30,027 nt of DNA from the NCBI GenBank assembly GCA_021162285.1, contig JAGGYZ010000317.1, positions 1 through 30,027 on the forward strand, read 5' to 3'. The stretch comes from Candidatus Fermentibacteraceae bacterium. Its GTDB lineage: Bacteria; Fermentibacterota; Fermentibacteria; Fermentibacterales; JCC-6. The notes under the pieces are model-generated. The model ran no database searches. It was given only the letters and a program-made list of their open reading frames with translations, and had not been told where the DNA came from. How positions within the stretch are numbered: position 1 is the stretch's first letter; each line of letters begins with the position of its first letter. Shown here piece by piece: positions 8,181-15,408 of this stretch. Both the position numbers and the translations under genes were made by a program.

Positions 8181-8611
8181 ATACTTTGCACCGCCTTCAT
8201 TCCCTTTTTCACAAGTTCAACGGTGAGTCGGTTCATCTGTGTGGTTTCCTCCTCTGTGTTGTGTGTGTAACCCTGAAGATGCAGCAATCCATGGTACACT
8301 CTTTCCAGTACCTCTTCCAGGGGAGGAGCCATCCTCCCGTCTATGTAAATCACTCCCTGGGGCAGTGTATCCCCGGGAACAGAAAGGTCAAAAGTAAGCA
8401 CATCTGTGGGTTTGTTGATCCTGCGCCAGTTGTAGTTGAGAAAACGCATTACTCCAGGATCACAGACAACGAACTCCACTGAACCGGTTACAGTTTTCTG
8501 CACCACTGTATCCAGCAGCTGCAGTTCTGGTGCAGGATTCTGAAGAACAATGCTTACAATGGGACTCGGGGTACTTGAATTTGGAGCATCTTGAACTGTA
8601 TCAGATTCCAT
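8177..8611 (-). CDS. ybeY: YbeY endoribonuclease / rRNA maturation factor
   Basis: YbeY is a zinc-dependent RNase needed for 16S rRNA 3'-end maturation and ribosome quality control. The 144-residue product ends with the metal motif HGLLHLQGYTH, giving the H-x3-H-x5-H zinc triad, and has the upstream family segment NYNWRRINKPTDVLTFDLS. The usual GDI-IS strand is altered to QGVIYIDG, which is unusual but lies outside the zinc triad. The gene overlaps pgpH by 11 bases. No strong ribosome site is visible before the ATG at 8611, so translation probably relies on coupling. The phoH-pgpH-ybeY order is widespread and supports the call. Confidence 0.93.
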   Translation of the reverse strand: MESDTVQDAPNSSTPSPIVSIVLQNPAPELQLLDTVVQKTVTGSVEFVVCDPGVMRFLNYNWRRINKPTDVLTFDLSVPGDTLPQGVIYIDGRMAPPLEEVLERVYHGLLHLQGYTHNTEEETTQMNRLTVELVKKGMKAVQSI

Positions 8612-10640
8612 GGGGAAAGTTTTTCACCCTTTCATAGTTGTTCTGGCTGAACACATCCATAAACACATGTGCTGCTCTGGTTCTCATTGAAACAGTAAGC
8701 CTGCATTGATCAAATTGACACTCATCAGTTTTCTCACGGATAATTCTGGAAACCATTTCTGCTTTCTGCTGGTCAGTAGCGGTGTTTCCCAGGCCTCTAA
8801 CTCCAGAGGAGACCGAATCGGCAAGCATAACCAGGGCAGCTTCAACAGACTGCGGTTTCGGACCCTTGTAGTGAAAGATGGACTCATCCAGCTCCACTCC
8901 CGGTGGAGTCTCTCTTCTGGCTTTATCCAGGAAAGACTTTGCTGCTGTATCTCCGTGATGCTGTTCTATGATATCTCTGATGTCTCCTGGAAGGTGGTAT
9001 TTCTTTGCAAGTTCAACTCCGTTGCTCACATGGTTGATAATGATCCTTGCGCTCTCTGCCGGAGGCATAAGATTGTGCGGATTGTTCTTGTCAGGGTTGC
9101 TGATATTCTCTATGAACATCTCGGGGTTAACCAGTTTGCCTATGTCGTGGAACACTCCGCCGAGGCGGGCAAGGTTTTCGTCTGCCCCGAGTTCCTGTGC
9201 CGCACCGGCTGCCAGTTCTCCAACCAGTATGGAATGCTTGTATGTTCCATGCGCTTCATTACTTAGAAGAACGCGAAGAGGATGGTTGTCGTTACCAAGT
9301 CTTTCGTAGGTTCTGGCTGTTGCAACTCTGAACAGCAGCTCAAAGGGGTGGCTTATAACCTTTACCGTACCGGTTATTGCAACGGGAAAACTGATTAGAG
9401 CAATCCATACAACAGAGTTGAACGGCATGCTGCCCTGGCTGCCGGCAGTAGCCAGAAGCCAGTAAACAACAATTGAAGACACGGTGCCCAGCAGCATTGC
9501 AACTGTAGTCGCCCGTTCGTCGAGGTCTTTGATGGCAGAAGAAACCATACACGAAGGGATAAAAGCCATGAAAAATGCTGCCATAGGGCGCGGAGACACA
9601 AGAGCAAACATTGCGGCAAAAACAGCAGCCAGAAACCAGGCATTGTTTACTGTTCTGTTTCGGAGGCGACTGTCAAAGAACACAGAAGTAAGACTGGCTC
9701 CCAGCATGGTAAATGAAAAAACAGACAACTCCGCCACACCGGACCTGAACAGAATAATTGTGAGGCCCATGGTGAGCCCCCAGATAGTAAAAAGAAGAAA
9801 AAGGTCTGGAATTGAAAAAGAACTCTGCTGATGCCACACGAACACAAAACCCAGCAGGATGAGAAGTGTGGCCATTGCGGTTCTGGCGATGTTGTATTTC
9901 ACCAGCCCCTGATTTTCAACTGGAGAAAGAACCATCGCACTCCAGTAACGGCTGATCTCCTGTGTAAAAAGACCACCCGGCGGCAGAATTTCCTCTCCTG
10001 TGTAAAATTCTCTTTTTGTCTCTGGAAGATCTGCAACAAACTGCAGAACCGCGGCATTTCTGCTTTCCATATCCAGTTCGAGGTCTGGTACTATCATATC
10101 AAGAATAACCGGAATTTTTTCCTGAAGAACCCCCCGCCTCTCCAGATCCAGCCTTATGCCGTCCCTGGCTTCTGCAAGGGTAAACAATTCTGAAATACTC
10201 TCAGCCAAACCGTTGTCCACAACAACCCGGTCTCCTGTGTAAACCAGCCGCAGCGCATCTATGTCTACAATTCCTGTTGAATACAGACTGCTTACGCGCT
10301 GCCCGAAGTACCGGGCAAGTTCAGTGTTCTCTGTGGCAAGAGAGATAAGAGCCTGTATCTGCTCCGCGGAATCCTGTCCAATCCCAGCGTTCCGCGTAAG
10401 GTAAACGGGTACCGAAGCCTCGGCCTCAGCTGCCATTTCCTCCAGTTCTTCTCTGCTGAAGGGAACACTGAAATCGTGGGCAGCGACGATACCTTCAGGA
10501 ACAGGTTCACCTATGACAAAATTCCTGTCCGGGTAAGATTCTGTGGAACCGAAACCAAAGTAAAACCCGGCGAGAAGAAGAACAGAAAAAACAACACCGG
10601 ACAGCAGACGCAAAGAAATACTCCTGTTCAGCACACTCAC
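8601..10640 (-). CDS. pgpH: 7TM-HD phosphohydrolase, PgpH-type c-di-AMP phosphodiesterase
   Basis: The 679-residue protein has an N-terminal membrane segment (about 11-30), an extracytoplasmic 7TMR-HDED-type region with DFSVPFSREELEEM and ending near 225, a block of about seven transmembrane helices (about 255-430), and a cytoplasmic HD domain. The HD metal motif is at 498-499 (HDIGKL), preceded by NEAHGTYKHS and followed by EQHHGDT and ALVMLADSVS. This is the architecture of Listeria PgpH, which hydrolyses cyclic di-AMP. No c-di-AMP synthase lies in this window, so the substrate is inferred from the family. The start is a GTG overlapping the phoH stop as GTGA, and the gene continues the conserved phoH-pgpH-ybeY order. 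Confidence 0.92.
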   Translation of the reverse strand: MSVLNRSISLRLLSGVVFSVLLLAGFYFGFGSTESYPDRNFVIGEPVPEGIVAAHDFSVPFSREELEEMAAEAEASVPVYLTRNAGIGQDSAEQIQALISLATENTELARYFGQRVSSLYSTGIVDIDALRLVYTGDRVVVDNGLAESISELFTLAEARDGIRLDLERRGVLQEKIPVILDMIVPDLELDMESRNAAVLQFVADLPETKREFYTGEEILPPGGLFTQEISRYWSAMVLSPVENQGLVKYNIARTAMATLLILLGFVFVWHQQSSFSIPDLFLLFTIWGLTMGLTIILFRSGVAELSVFSFTMLGASLTSVFFDSRLRNRTVNNAWFLAAVFAAMFALVSPRPMAAFFMAFIPSCMVSSAIKDLDERATTVAMLLGTVSSIVVYWLLATAGSQGSMPFNSVVWIALISFPVAITGTVKVISHPFELLFRVATARTYERLGNDNHPLRVLLSNEAHGTYKHSILVGELAAGAAQELGADENLARLGGVFHDIGKLVNPEMFIENISNPDKNNPHNLMPPAESARIIINHVSNGVELAKKYHLPGDIRDIIEQHHGDTAAKSFLDKARRETPPGVELDESIFHYKGPKPQSVEAALVMLADSVSSGVRGLGNTATDQQKAEMVSRIIREKTDECQFDQCRLTVSMRTRAAHVFMDVFSQNNYERVKNFPHGI

Positions 10641-11575
10641 TGTTCTTCCTTCCGTCCGAATGCCTCTATAACCCTCTGCACCAGCGGATGTCTCAGAACA
10701 TCGCTGTGGTCAAGATATACGAATCCTATTCCCGGGATCTGTTTCAGTATTTTAGCAACGCGAACAAGCCCTGAAGCCGTGGAAGGTTTCAGATCTATCT
10801 GGGTTACATCTCCCGTTATCACCATTCTGGAACCATATCCCATTCTTGTGAGAAACATCTTCAACTGGGTAAGAGTGGTGTTCTGTGCTTCGTCAAGAAT
10901 AATAAAAGCATTGTTCAGAGTTCTTCCCCGCATGTATGCCAGAGGGGCAACTTCTATTGTCCCGTTGTCCAGGTACCTCTGTACTTTCGGTACAGTAAGG
11001 GTGTCGTTCAGAGCGTCGTAAACCGGGCGAAGGTAGGGATCAATCTTCTGCTGCATATCCCCGGGGAGAAAACCCAGATTTTCCCCTGCCTCTACGGCAG
11101 GTCTTGTAAGAATAATCCTCTCTACCCGGTTATCCTGCAGGGCGCTTACCGCAGCTGCAACAGCAAGAAATGTTTTCCCGGTTCCGGCTGGACCGATGGA
11201 AAATACAAGTTCGTTGTGCATCACAGAACGCATGTAGTTCTCCTGCCCGGGAGTTCTCGGAATTATACTTCCCGACCTGCCGGGTACTGTGTACATCAAC
11301 CCGGCTGCCTTCATATCAGGAAATTCAAGAGCTTTGTGCAGGGCGCTTTTCGATACACAGCCCGTTATCTGTATTTCTGCGATAAGCCTCTCTGTTACAG
11401 CCTGAGCCCTGTCAAGAGCCGGTCTTTCACCAGTGAATACCAGACTTGCATCACGGTAAACAGCCGCCACACCCAGCACACGGCATATCTCTCTCAGGTT
11501 CCCGTCGCCGGGGCCGAGAATCTTCGCCGCATCTTCCGGTGAAACTGGAATTCTTCTGCTGTCTGGCTTTTTCAT
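10637..11575 (-). CDS. phoH: PhoH-family ATPase
   Basis: PhoH (PhoL/YbeZ type) is a P-loop ATPase that works with YbeY in RNA metabolism. The 312-residue product has an N-terminal KH-like part (ILGPGDGNLREICRVLG), a Walker A motif GPAGTGKT near 128-135, a Walker B FIILDEAQN near 224-232 and the sensor segment MVITGDVTQIDL. An in-frame TTG at 11584 would add three residues, but it lies in the T tract of a hairpin, so I prefer the ATG at 11575. That ATG has only a weak CAGG three bases away. This is the first gene of the seven-gene operon ending with valS. Confidence 0.94.
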   Translation of the reverse strand: MKKPDSRRIPVSPEDAAKILGPGDGNLREICRVLGVAAVYRDASLVFTGERPALDRAQAVTERLIAEIQITGCVSKSALHKALEFPDMKAAGLMYTVPGRSGSIIPRTPGQENYMRSVMHNELVFSIGPAGTGKTFLAVAAAVSALQDNRVERIILTRPAVEAGENLGFLPGDMQQKIDPYLRPVYDALNDTLTVPKVQRYLDNGTIEVAPLAYMRGRTLNNAFIILDEAQNTTLTQLKMFLTRMGYGSRMVITGDVTQIDLKPSTASGLVRVAKILKQIPGIGFVYLDHSDVLRHPLVQRVIEAFGRKEEQ

Positions 11576-11580
11576 ACCTG

Positions 11581-11623
11581 ACAAATATAAAGAATCTCCC
11601 TACCCGGATGGGCAGGGAGATTC
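11581..11623 (-). terminator. strong hairpin plus T-rich tail between the LysM gene and phoH
   Basis: On the minus strand a 14-bp stem with one wobble pair closes a 4-base loop (11592-11623) and is followed by TTTATATTTGT. It starts 22 bases after the LysM stop and ends 17 bases before the phoH ATG. It should terminate the lipoprotein-LysM transcript, possibly as a partial terminator that lets phoH be expressed by read-through. Confidence 0.8.
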
Positions 11624-11645
11624 TATCAGATCCGTAAACTACCTG

Positions 11646-12311
11646 TTACTGGCGTCCGCCGCGAACTCCGCCGCGAGGGATAGAGAGCATCTGGCCGGGA
11701 TAGATAAGGTTGGGATCGTTTATCTTATCACGGTTACCCTCGTAAAGCTGAGGCCATTCGCCTCTGTTGTTGTAAACAATACCGTAACCTGCAATTTTGC
11801 CGAGATAGTCGCCGCCTACAACGGTGTAGGAACTTGCCATGGGTACTGGTACCACAATGGTATCACCGGCGTAAATAAGGTTGGGATCACTGATAATGGC
11901 ACTGTTGCGCTCGTAGATGCGCGGCCACTCGGAGCCGTCTCCGAAGTAGTAGTGGTAACTGGCGATAAGCCAGAGACTTTCACCCTCTACGATGGTGTGA
12001 TTCACACCACTGTTGCGAAGTCTGTCGATCTCACCGCGAAGCCAGCTGATGTCCTGGTTGAGCTGGTTAACTTCAGCCTGGAGAGCATCTCTCTCTGCGC
12101 GGAGAGGAAGAACCTGAGATTCCCAGTCTGCGACTACGGGATCTGCCTCGCTCTTTACCCACTCCCAGTAAGCAATCTGGAGCTCGATGTTCTTGTCTCC
12201 CATTGCCTCGATATCTTCACGGTTGTAGCCCTGAAGATCCTCGACTGTGTAGCTCTTTGCGAACGAAAGTGATGCAAAGAGGACCAGTACGATAATCATT
12301 GCGTAACGCAT
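11646..12311 (-). CDS. exported protein with coiled coil and two LysM domains
   Basis: The 221-residue protein starts with a signal peptide (MRYAMIIVLVLFASLSFA). An amphipathic coiled-coil stretch (about 60-100, rich in Glu, Leu, Arg and Gln) is followed by two LysM domains. LysM1 covers about 104-155 (HTIVEGESLWLIASYHYYFG to DPNLIYAGDTIVVP) and LysM2 about 161-212 (YTVVGGDYLGKIAGY to DPNLIYPGQMLSIP). LysM modules bind peptidoglycan, so this is probably a periplasmic, cell-wall-attached factor. No hydrolase domain is present, and the tail is short and basic (RGGVRGGRQ). The start has AGGAAAGGGG about eight bases upstream and lies 14 bases after the coiled-coil lipoprotein, whose partner it probably is. 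It ends just before a strong terminator. Confidence 0.88.
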   Translation of the reverse strand: MRYAMIIVLVLFASLSFAKSYTVEDLQGYNREDIEAMGDKNIELQIAYWEWVKSEADPVVADWESQVLPLRAERDALQAEVNQLNQDISWLRGEIDRLRNSGVNHTIVEGESLWLIASYHYYFGDGSEWPRIYERNSAIISDPNLIYAGDTIVVPVPMASSYTVVGGDYLGKIAGYGIVYNNRGEWPQLYEGNRDKINDPNLIYPGQMLSIPRGGVRGGRQ

Positions 12312-12325
12312 ACTTTACCCCTTTC

Positions 12326-12598
12326 CTATCTTCCGGTTCCGCCGAGAGCTTCGTACTCGGCCTGAAGTTCTGCCTTCTCTGCCTGAAGCTGCACAATCTG
12401 TGCCTCCAGCTGAGGAATTTCCTCGTTGAGATTGCCAAATTCGTTCTCAAGACTGATAGCTCTTGCCTCTGCGGCCAACGCTGCTGCCCTTGCTGTATCC
12501 CTTGCGCGAAGCTGTTCTTCGCTGGGTCCGCAAGCTGCTACAAGCAGAATCATGGCCAGGAGCGCAAGAAAGAACATTGAAGTTCTCGTTCTAAGCAT
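12326..12598 (-). CDS. small coiled-coil outer-membrane-type lipoprotein
   Basis: The 90-residue product has a lipoprotein signal peptide ending in the lipobox VAAC, with Cys at 23. The mature part is an Ala/Glu/Leu/Gln-rich heptad pattern predicted to form a continuous coiled coil (about 27-85). Size and design recall Lpp-like or Pal-adjacent spacer lipoproteins that tie the outer membrane to the wall, but there is no C-terminal Lys to suggest Lpp-type cross-linking; it ends GGTGR. A strong GGAGGAGG ribosome site precedes the ATG. It is the first gene of a two-gene unit with the LysM protein. Confidence 0.85.
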   Translation of the reverse strand: MLRTRTSMFFLALLAMILLVAACGPSEEQLRARDTARAAALAAEARAISLENEFGNLNEEIPQLEAQIVQLQAEKAELQAEYEALGGTGR

Positions 12599-12719
12599 CT
12601 CCGAAACCTCCTCCTGGTTACTCCGTCTGTTGGTTCCCGTAACAATGGAATCGTGAATACATTGCGTCTCATGACCCCCTCACCCCATACGGGGTGCAAA
12701 ACATCTTTTCAGAACGGTA

Positions 12720-12748
12720 TTACTAACCACACCGCACAAGTTTGTCAA
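12720..12748 (-). promoter_or_regulatory. promoter of the lipoprotein-LysM unit
   Basis: On the minus strand a perfect TTGACA (12748-12743) is followed after exactly 17 bases by TAGTAA (12725-12720). The predicted start leaves a leader of about 115 bases to the ATG at 12598. A small perfect stem-loop (12681-12696, CACCCC/GGGGTG) lies near its 5' end. Confidence 0.7.
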
Positions 12749-12759
12749 GATGTGTGCGG
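12732..12759. repeat. inverted repeat spanning the -35 box, possible operator
   Basis: The 7-bp arms CCGCACA (12732-12738) and TGTGCGG (12753-12759) flank a 14-base centre that contains the TTGACA of the lipoprotein promoter. The geometry suits a dimeric regulator. With so short an arm it could also be chance, or a weak hairpin at the end of the VanZ-gene transcript. Confidence 0.35.
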
Positions 12760-12773
12760 CCTGATTATCTGTA

Positions 12774-13160
12774 TCAGCCCTGTGTTTTCCGGCTGTCTGT
12801 GTGCGGTGTTCTGTTTTGAAACAACCTGAAGAATATCAGTACAGCAATTACAAGACCCGCTGCATCTGCTGCTACATCCTGCAGGGAGCTGTCTCTTCCT
12901 GGAACGAACGACTGGTGGAGCTCATCAAGAACCGCCCAGATTGCTCCGGAGACCAGCATAAATGTACGGGGACGCTCTGTCCCGAAAATATCCCTGTTCA
13001 GAACAAGAGCCAGCCCGAGGCCTCCGAACTCTATCATGTGGAACAGTTTGTCCTGGTGAGGAAATAACTCCAGAGGCGGCTTTAACGAAGGCTGATGACT
13101 AAGGTACACTACAAGAAAGCTAACGAGGATCAGAAATCCTCTTCTGAAAATCACTGCCAT
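12774..13160 (-). CDS. VanZ-like membrane protein
   Basis: The protein has about 128 residues from the ATG at 13160. In-frame TTG 13193 and ATG 13181 are alternatives, but only from 13160 does it begin with a normal hydrophobic helix, and an AAGGA lies about 11 bases upstream. Two clear VanZ-family signatures are present: DKLFHMIEFGGLGLAL near the middle, then LDELHQSFVPGRDSSLQDVAADAAG. Hydrophobic stretches suggest four membrane helices with both ends in the cytoplasm. VanZ confers low-level teicoplanin resistance in enterococci, but most chromosomal relatives have no known role, so no resistance function should be read into it. It directly follows the GAF/GGDEF sensor gene. Confidence 0.85.
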   Translation of the reverse strand: MAVIFRRGFLILVSFLVVYLSHQPSLKPPLELFPHQDKLFHMIEFGGLGLALVLNRDIFGTERPRTFMLVSGAIWAVLDELHQSFVPGRDSSLQDVAADAAGLVIAVLIFFRLFQNRTPHTDSRKTQG

Positions 13161-13164
13161 AAAA

Positions 13165-15159
13165 CTATTGTTCCTTGTCATAGAACTGGCCAACTTCCGT
13201 CACGGCAGTGGAACCCGGCCGTGAAGAATTCATCTCCACAGCTTTCACTGCAATTCCCGGCAGTTTGAGTATCATTCTGTCCACATGGGAAACTGCTCCG
13301 CCAATACAGACCTGAAGACTGACTTTTCTCCGGGAGACTTCAAGAGGGTTCAGGGCAAAATCCTCGTGGATTCTTGCTGCGTATGCTTCTACGGAAACCC
13401 TGTCCACTCCGGAGAGACAGATCAGAAAACCGTCCGGCCCGTATCTGGCCAGAATCGCCTTGTCTCCCAGAACACGCTGCATTCTTCGGGCGGCTTCCCC
13501 CAGAATCCTGTCTCCGGCAGTGTATCCCAGCTCCCGATTGAACCCGGAAAAATCATGGATATCCACAGCAAGAACCGCCACACTCACAGCACGGCTTCTT
13601 ACGCCTCTGATAAGATCTTCAAGCCGCCCGTAAAAGGTTGAAAGAAGAGGGAGTCCAGTAAGCCGGTCTATTCCCTTCAACTCAAGAAGCGATTGTTTTA
13701 ACTGGTTTCTGTTTGCGGCAAGACTGAATACAGTTGCGTACGCTTTGAATACAGCCAGATCATCAGAAGAGAACTGCTGTTCCTGAATGCCCTCCACAGT
13801 AAGAACACCAAGAACATCACCGCTGTTCTCAAGGGGAACTGCGCAGCAGGAACCTGCTGTACTTCGGGGATCATCACCTTTTCCAAAGATCTTTACATTT
13901 CCCATTTTAAGTCTGCGGATAGGCTGCCCTCTGGAAATCGCCATTCCGGCCACTCCGTCGCCGATACTGCACTCTCTTCCCGCCCTTCCTTCACTTAGCA
14001 GACCTCTGGATTCAAAAATGGCAAGTGTGTCTTTGCTGTTTACAATTGCAATGGTAGCTGTTGTACCGGGAAAAGATTCAACAATACGGCCGATGAGCTT
14101 GTGCACTGCCCCTTTTATATCCCGGGAGGCTTCCATCTCCTCACACACGGCGAGAAAGCCGTTGTCACTTTCCTCTCTGCCCATCTCCCAGGAAAGAGAA
14201 AGAAGAAACACAGAGTCAACAAGAATTGAAGAACTGCGTCTCCGGCTTTCTTCAGAATCAAAATCGAGAACCATGAACCCGCTCAGTGTTCCCTGCCGGC
14301 TGAACTTGACCACTGTTATCCAGGGTACATCCACCTCTGTGATATACCACGGCAGACCGGAACTCCCACCGACAGACAGCTTGTCTGCTCTTGTATGAAT
14401 TACACTCTGGGAGCTTTCGTTTATCAACTGAACCACAGGATCATCGGGACCAACCATGTAACGAACGGAAACCTCTCCCGAATCTGTAACAAACTCGTTC
14501 AGAGTCCACACTTCTTTGCGTTCCCCCACAAAAAGGTAGATACCGTGTGCACCTGTTCCCGCCTTCAGTATAGGGATCATGCCTCTGGCGATGTCATCCG
14601 GGAACTGAGCTTCACCGGCAGGAAGAGAATTGTCTGCTTCCTGTGCAGACACCGATCCACAGGGGGGATCTGTCCTCAGGTACTCCACAGCAAGCATTGA
14701 AATCAGAGGGACAATGCCGGCAACAAAAGCACTCCCCAGCACCCCGAGAAATGCACTCATTTCAAAACCTCCGGCTTTTATGCCAGTGGCGGAAACAACG
14801 GGAGAAATAAACTCCACCGCCCCAAGCATCCCTGCAATTGTAAGCACCGGACCACCGATGGAATCTCTTTTCATCCACAGAAAGAACAGCGGGTACAGAA
14901 ACGCAGCAGGGCCTGTTGCTCCTCCCCACAAGTGTACTGCGGAGTTCAGCAGTGCCGCTGTAACAAAAATCACACCTGTCTGGGGGGTGCCGTCTTTCTT
15001 CAACAGATAAACAGCGATAAGAACACTGGCCGTCAGAGGGACGAAGCCGGCAAGAAACAAATCCGGCAGTGTATCAGCGAGGGAGGCCGCCGTGGAGAGA
15101 ACTATAAGTAACGAAAAGACAACAAGTACATTCCCCATAATTCTGTCTCTAAGCAACAC
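13165..15159 (-). CDS. membrane sensor with GAF domains and degenerate GGDEF domain
   Basis: The 664-residue protein starts at a GTG (15159; AGGGAA close upstream). Residues of about 8-175 form five or six membrane helices. A GAF-like region follows (about 190-330), then a clearer GAF domain (about 345-490; SIGDGVAGMAISRGQPIRRL and CCAVPLENSGDVLGVLTVEG), and then a GGDEF-type domain opening with DRLTGLPLLSTFYGRL near 503. The catalytic loop reads RYGPDGF at 572-578 instead of RYGGDEF, and the C-terminal half of the domain is also eroded. It is therefore unlikely to make c-di-GMP and may sense or bind a nucleotide instead. The promoter must lie in the 249-base gap shared with the divergent rho. 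Confidence 0.85.
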   Translation of the reverse strand: MLLRDRIMGNVLVVFSLLIVLSTAASLADTLPDLFLAGFVPLTASVLIAVYLLKKDGTPQTGVIFVTAALLNSAVHLWGGATGPAAFLYPLFFLWMKRDSIGGPVLTIAGMLGAVEFISPVVSATGIKAGGFEMSAFLGVLGSAFVAGIVPLISMLAVEYLRTDPPCGSVSAQEADNSLPAGEAQFPDDIARGMIPILKAGTGAHGIYLFVGERKEVWTLNEFVTDSGEVSVRYMVGPDDPVVQLINESSQSVIHTRADKLSVGGSSGLPWYITEVDVPWITVVKFSRQGTLSGFMVLDFDSEESRRRSSSILVDSVFLLSLSWEMGREESDNGFLAVCEEMEASRDIKGAVHKLIGRIVESFPGTTATIAIVNSKDTLAIFESRGLLSEGRAGRECSIGDGVAGMAISRGQPIRRLKMGNVKIFGKGDDPRSTAGSCCAVPLENSGDVLGVLTVEGIQEQQFSSDDLAVFKAYATVFSLAANRNQLKQSLLELKGIDRLTGLPLLSTFYGRLEDLIRGVRSRAVSVAVLAVDIHDFSGFNRELGYTAGDRILGEAARRMQRVLGDKAILARYGPDGFLICLSGVDRVSVEAYAARIHEDFALNPLEVSRRKVSLQVCIGGAVSHVDRMILKLPGIAVKAVEMNSSRPGSTAVTEVGQFYDKEQ

Positions 15160-15408
15160 AGTTCCCTTCGTTCATTTCCACACAACCCGGTGAATATACT
15201 TCACAGACACACGCCAATACACAGCAGGCTCGGTGTTAACAGTGCGGCACTTGACGACAGGGGTACAGTTTAATGATTTTTAGCGGGTGCCGGAAGATAT
15301 ACTAAATCAAATCAAAATTCCTTTTTGGGTTCTATATAGAAGAATTACAGAAAATTACCTGTTACCACAATTCCACCGGGTCGGTGGAGCATCCTGGAGT
15401 GATATTCA

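Noticed and set aside
12560..12672. Possible upstream open frame (ATG at 12672, minus strand) in the lipoprotein leader
   Set aside because: The G-rich ribosome-like site is only two bases from the ATG, and the product is short, basic and without pattern; probably chance.
12774..13160. Glycopeptide resistance gene, suggested by the VanZ similarity
   Set aside because: VanZ-like proteins are common chromosomal membrane proteins of unknown role, and no vanA-type genes are nearby.
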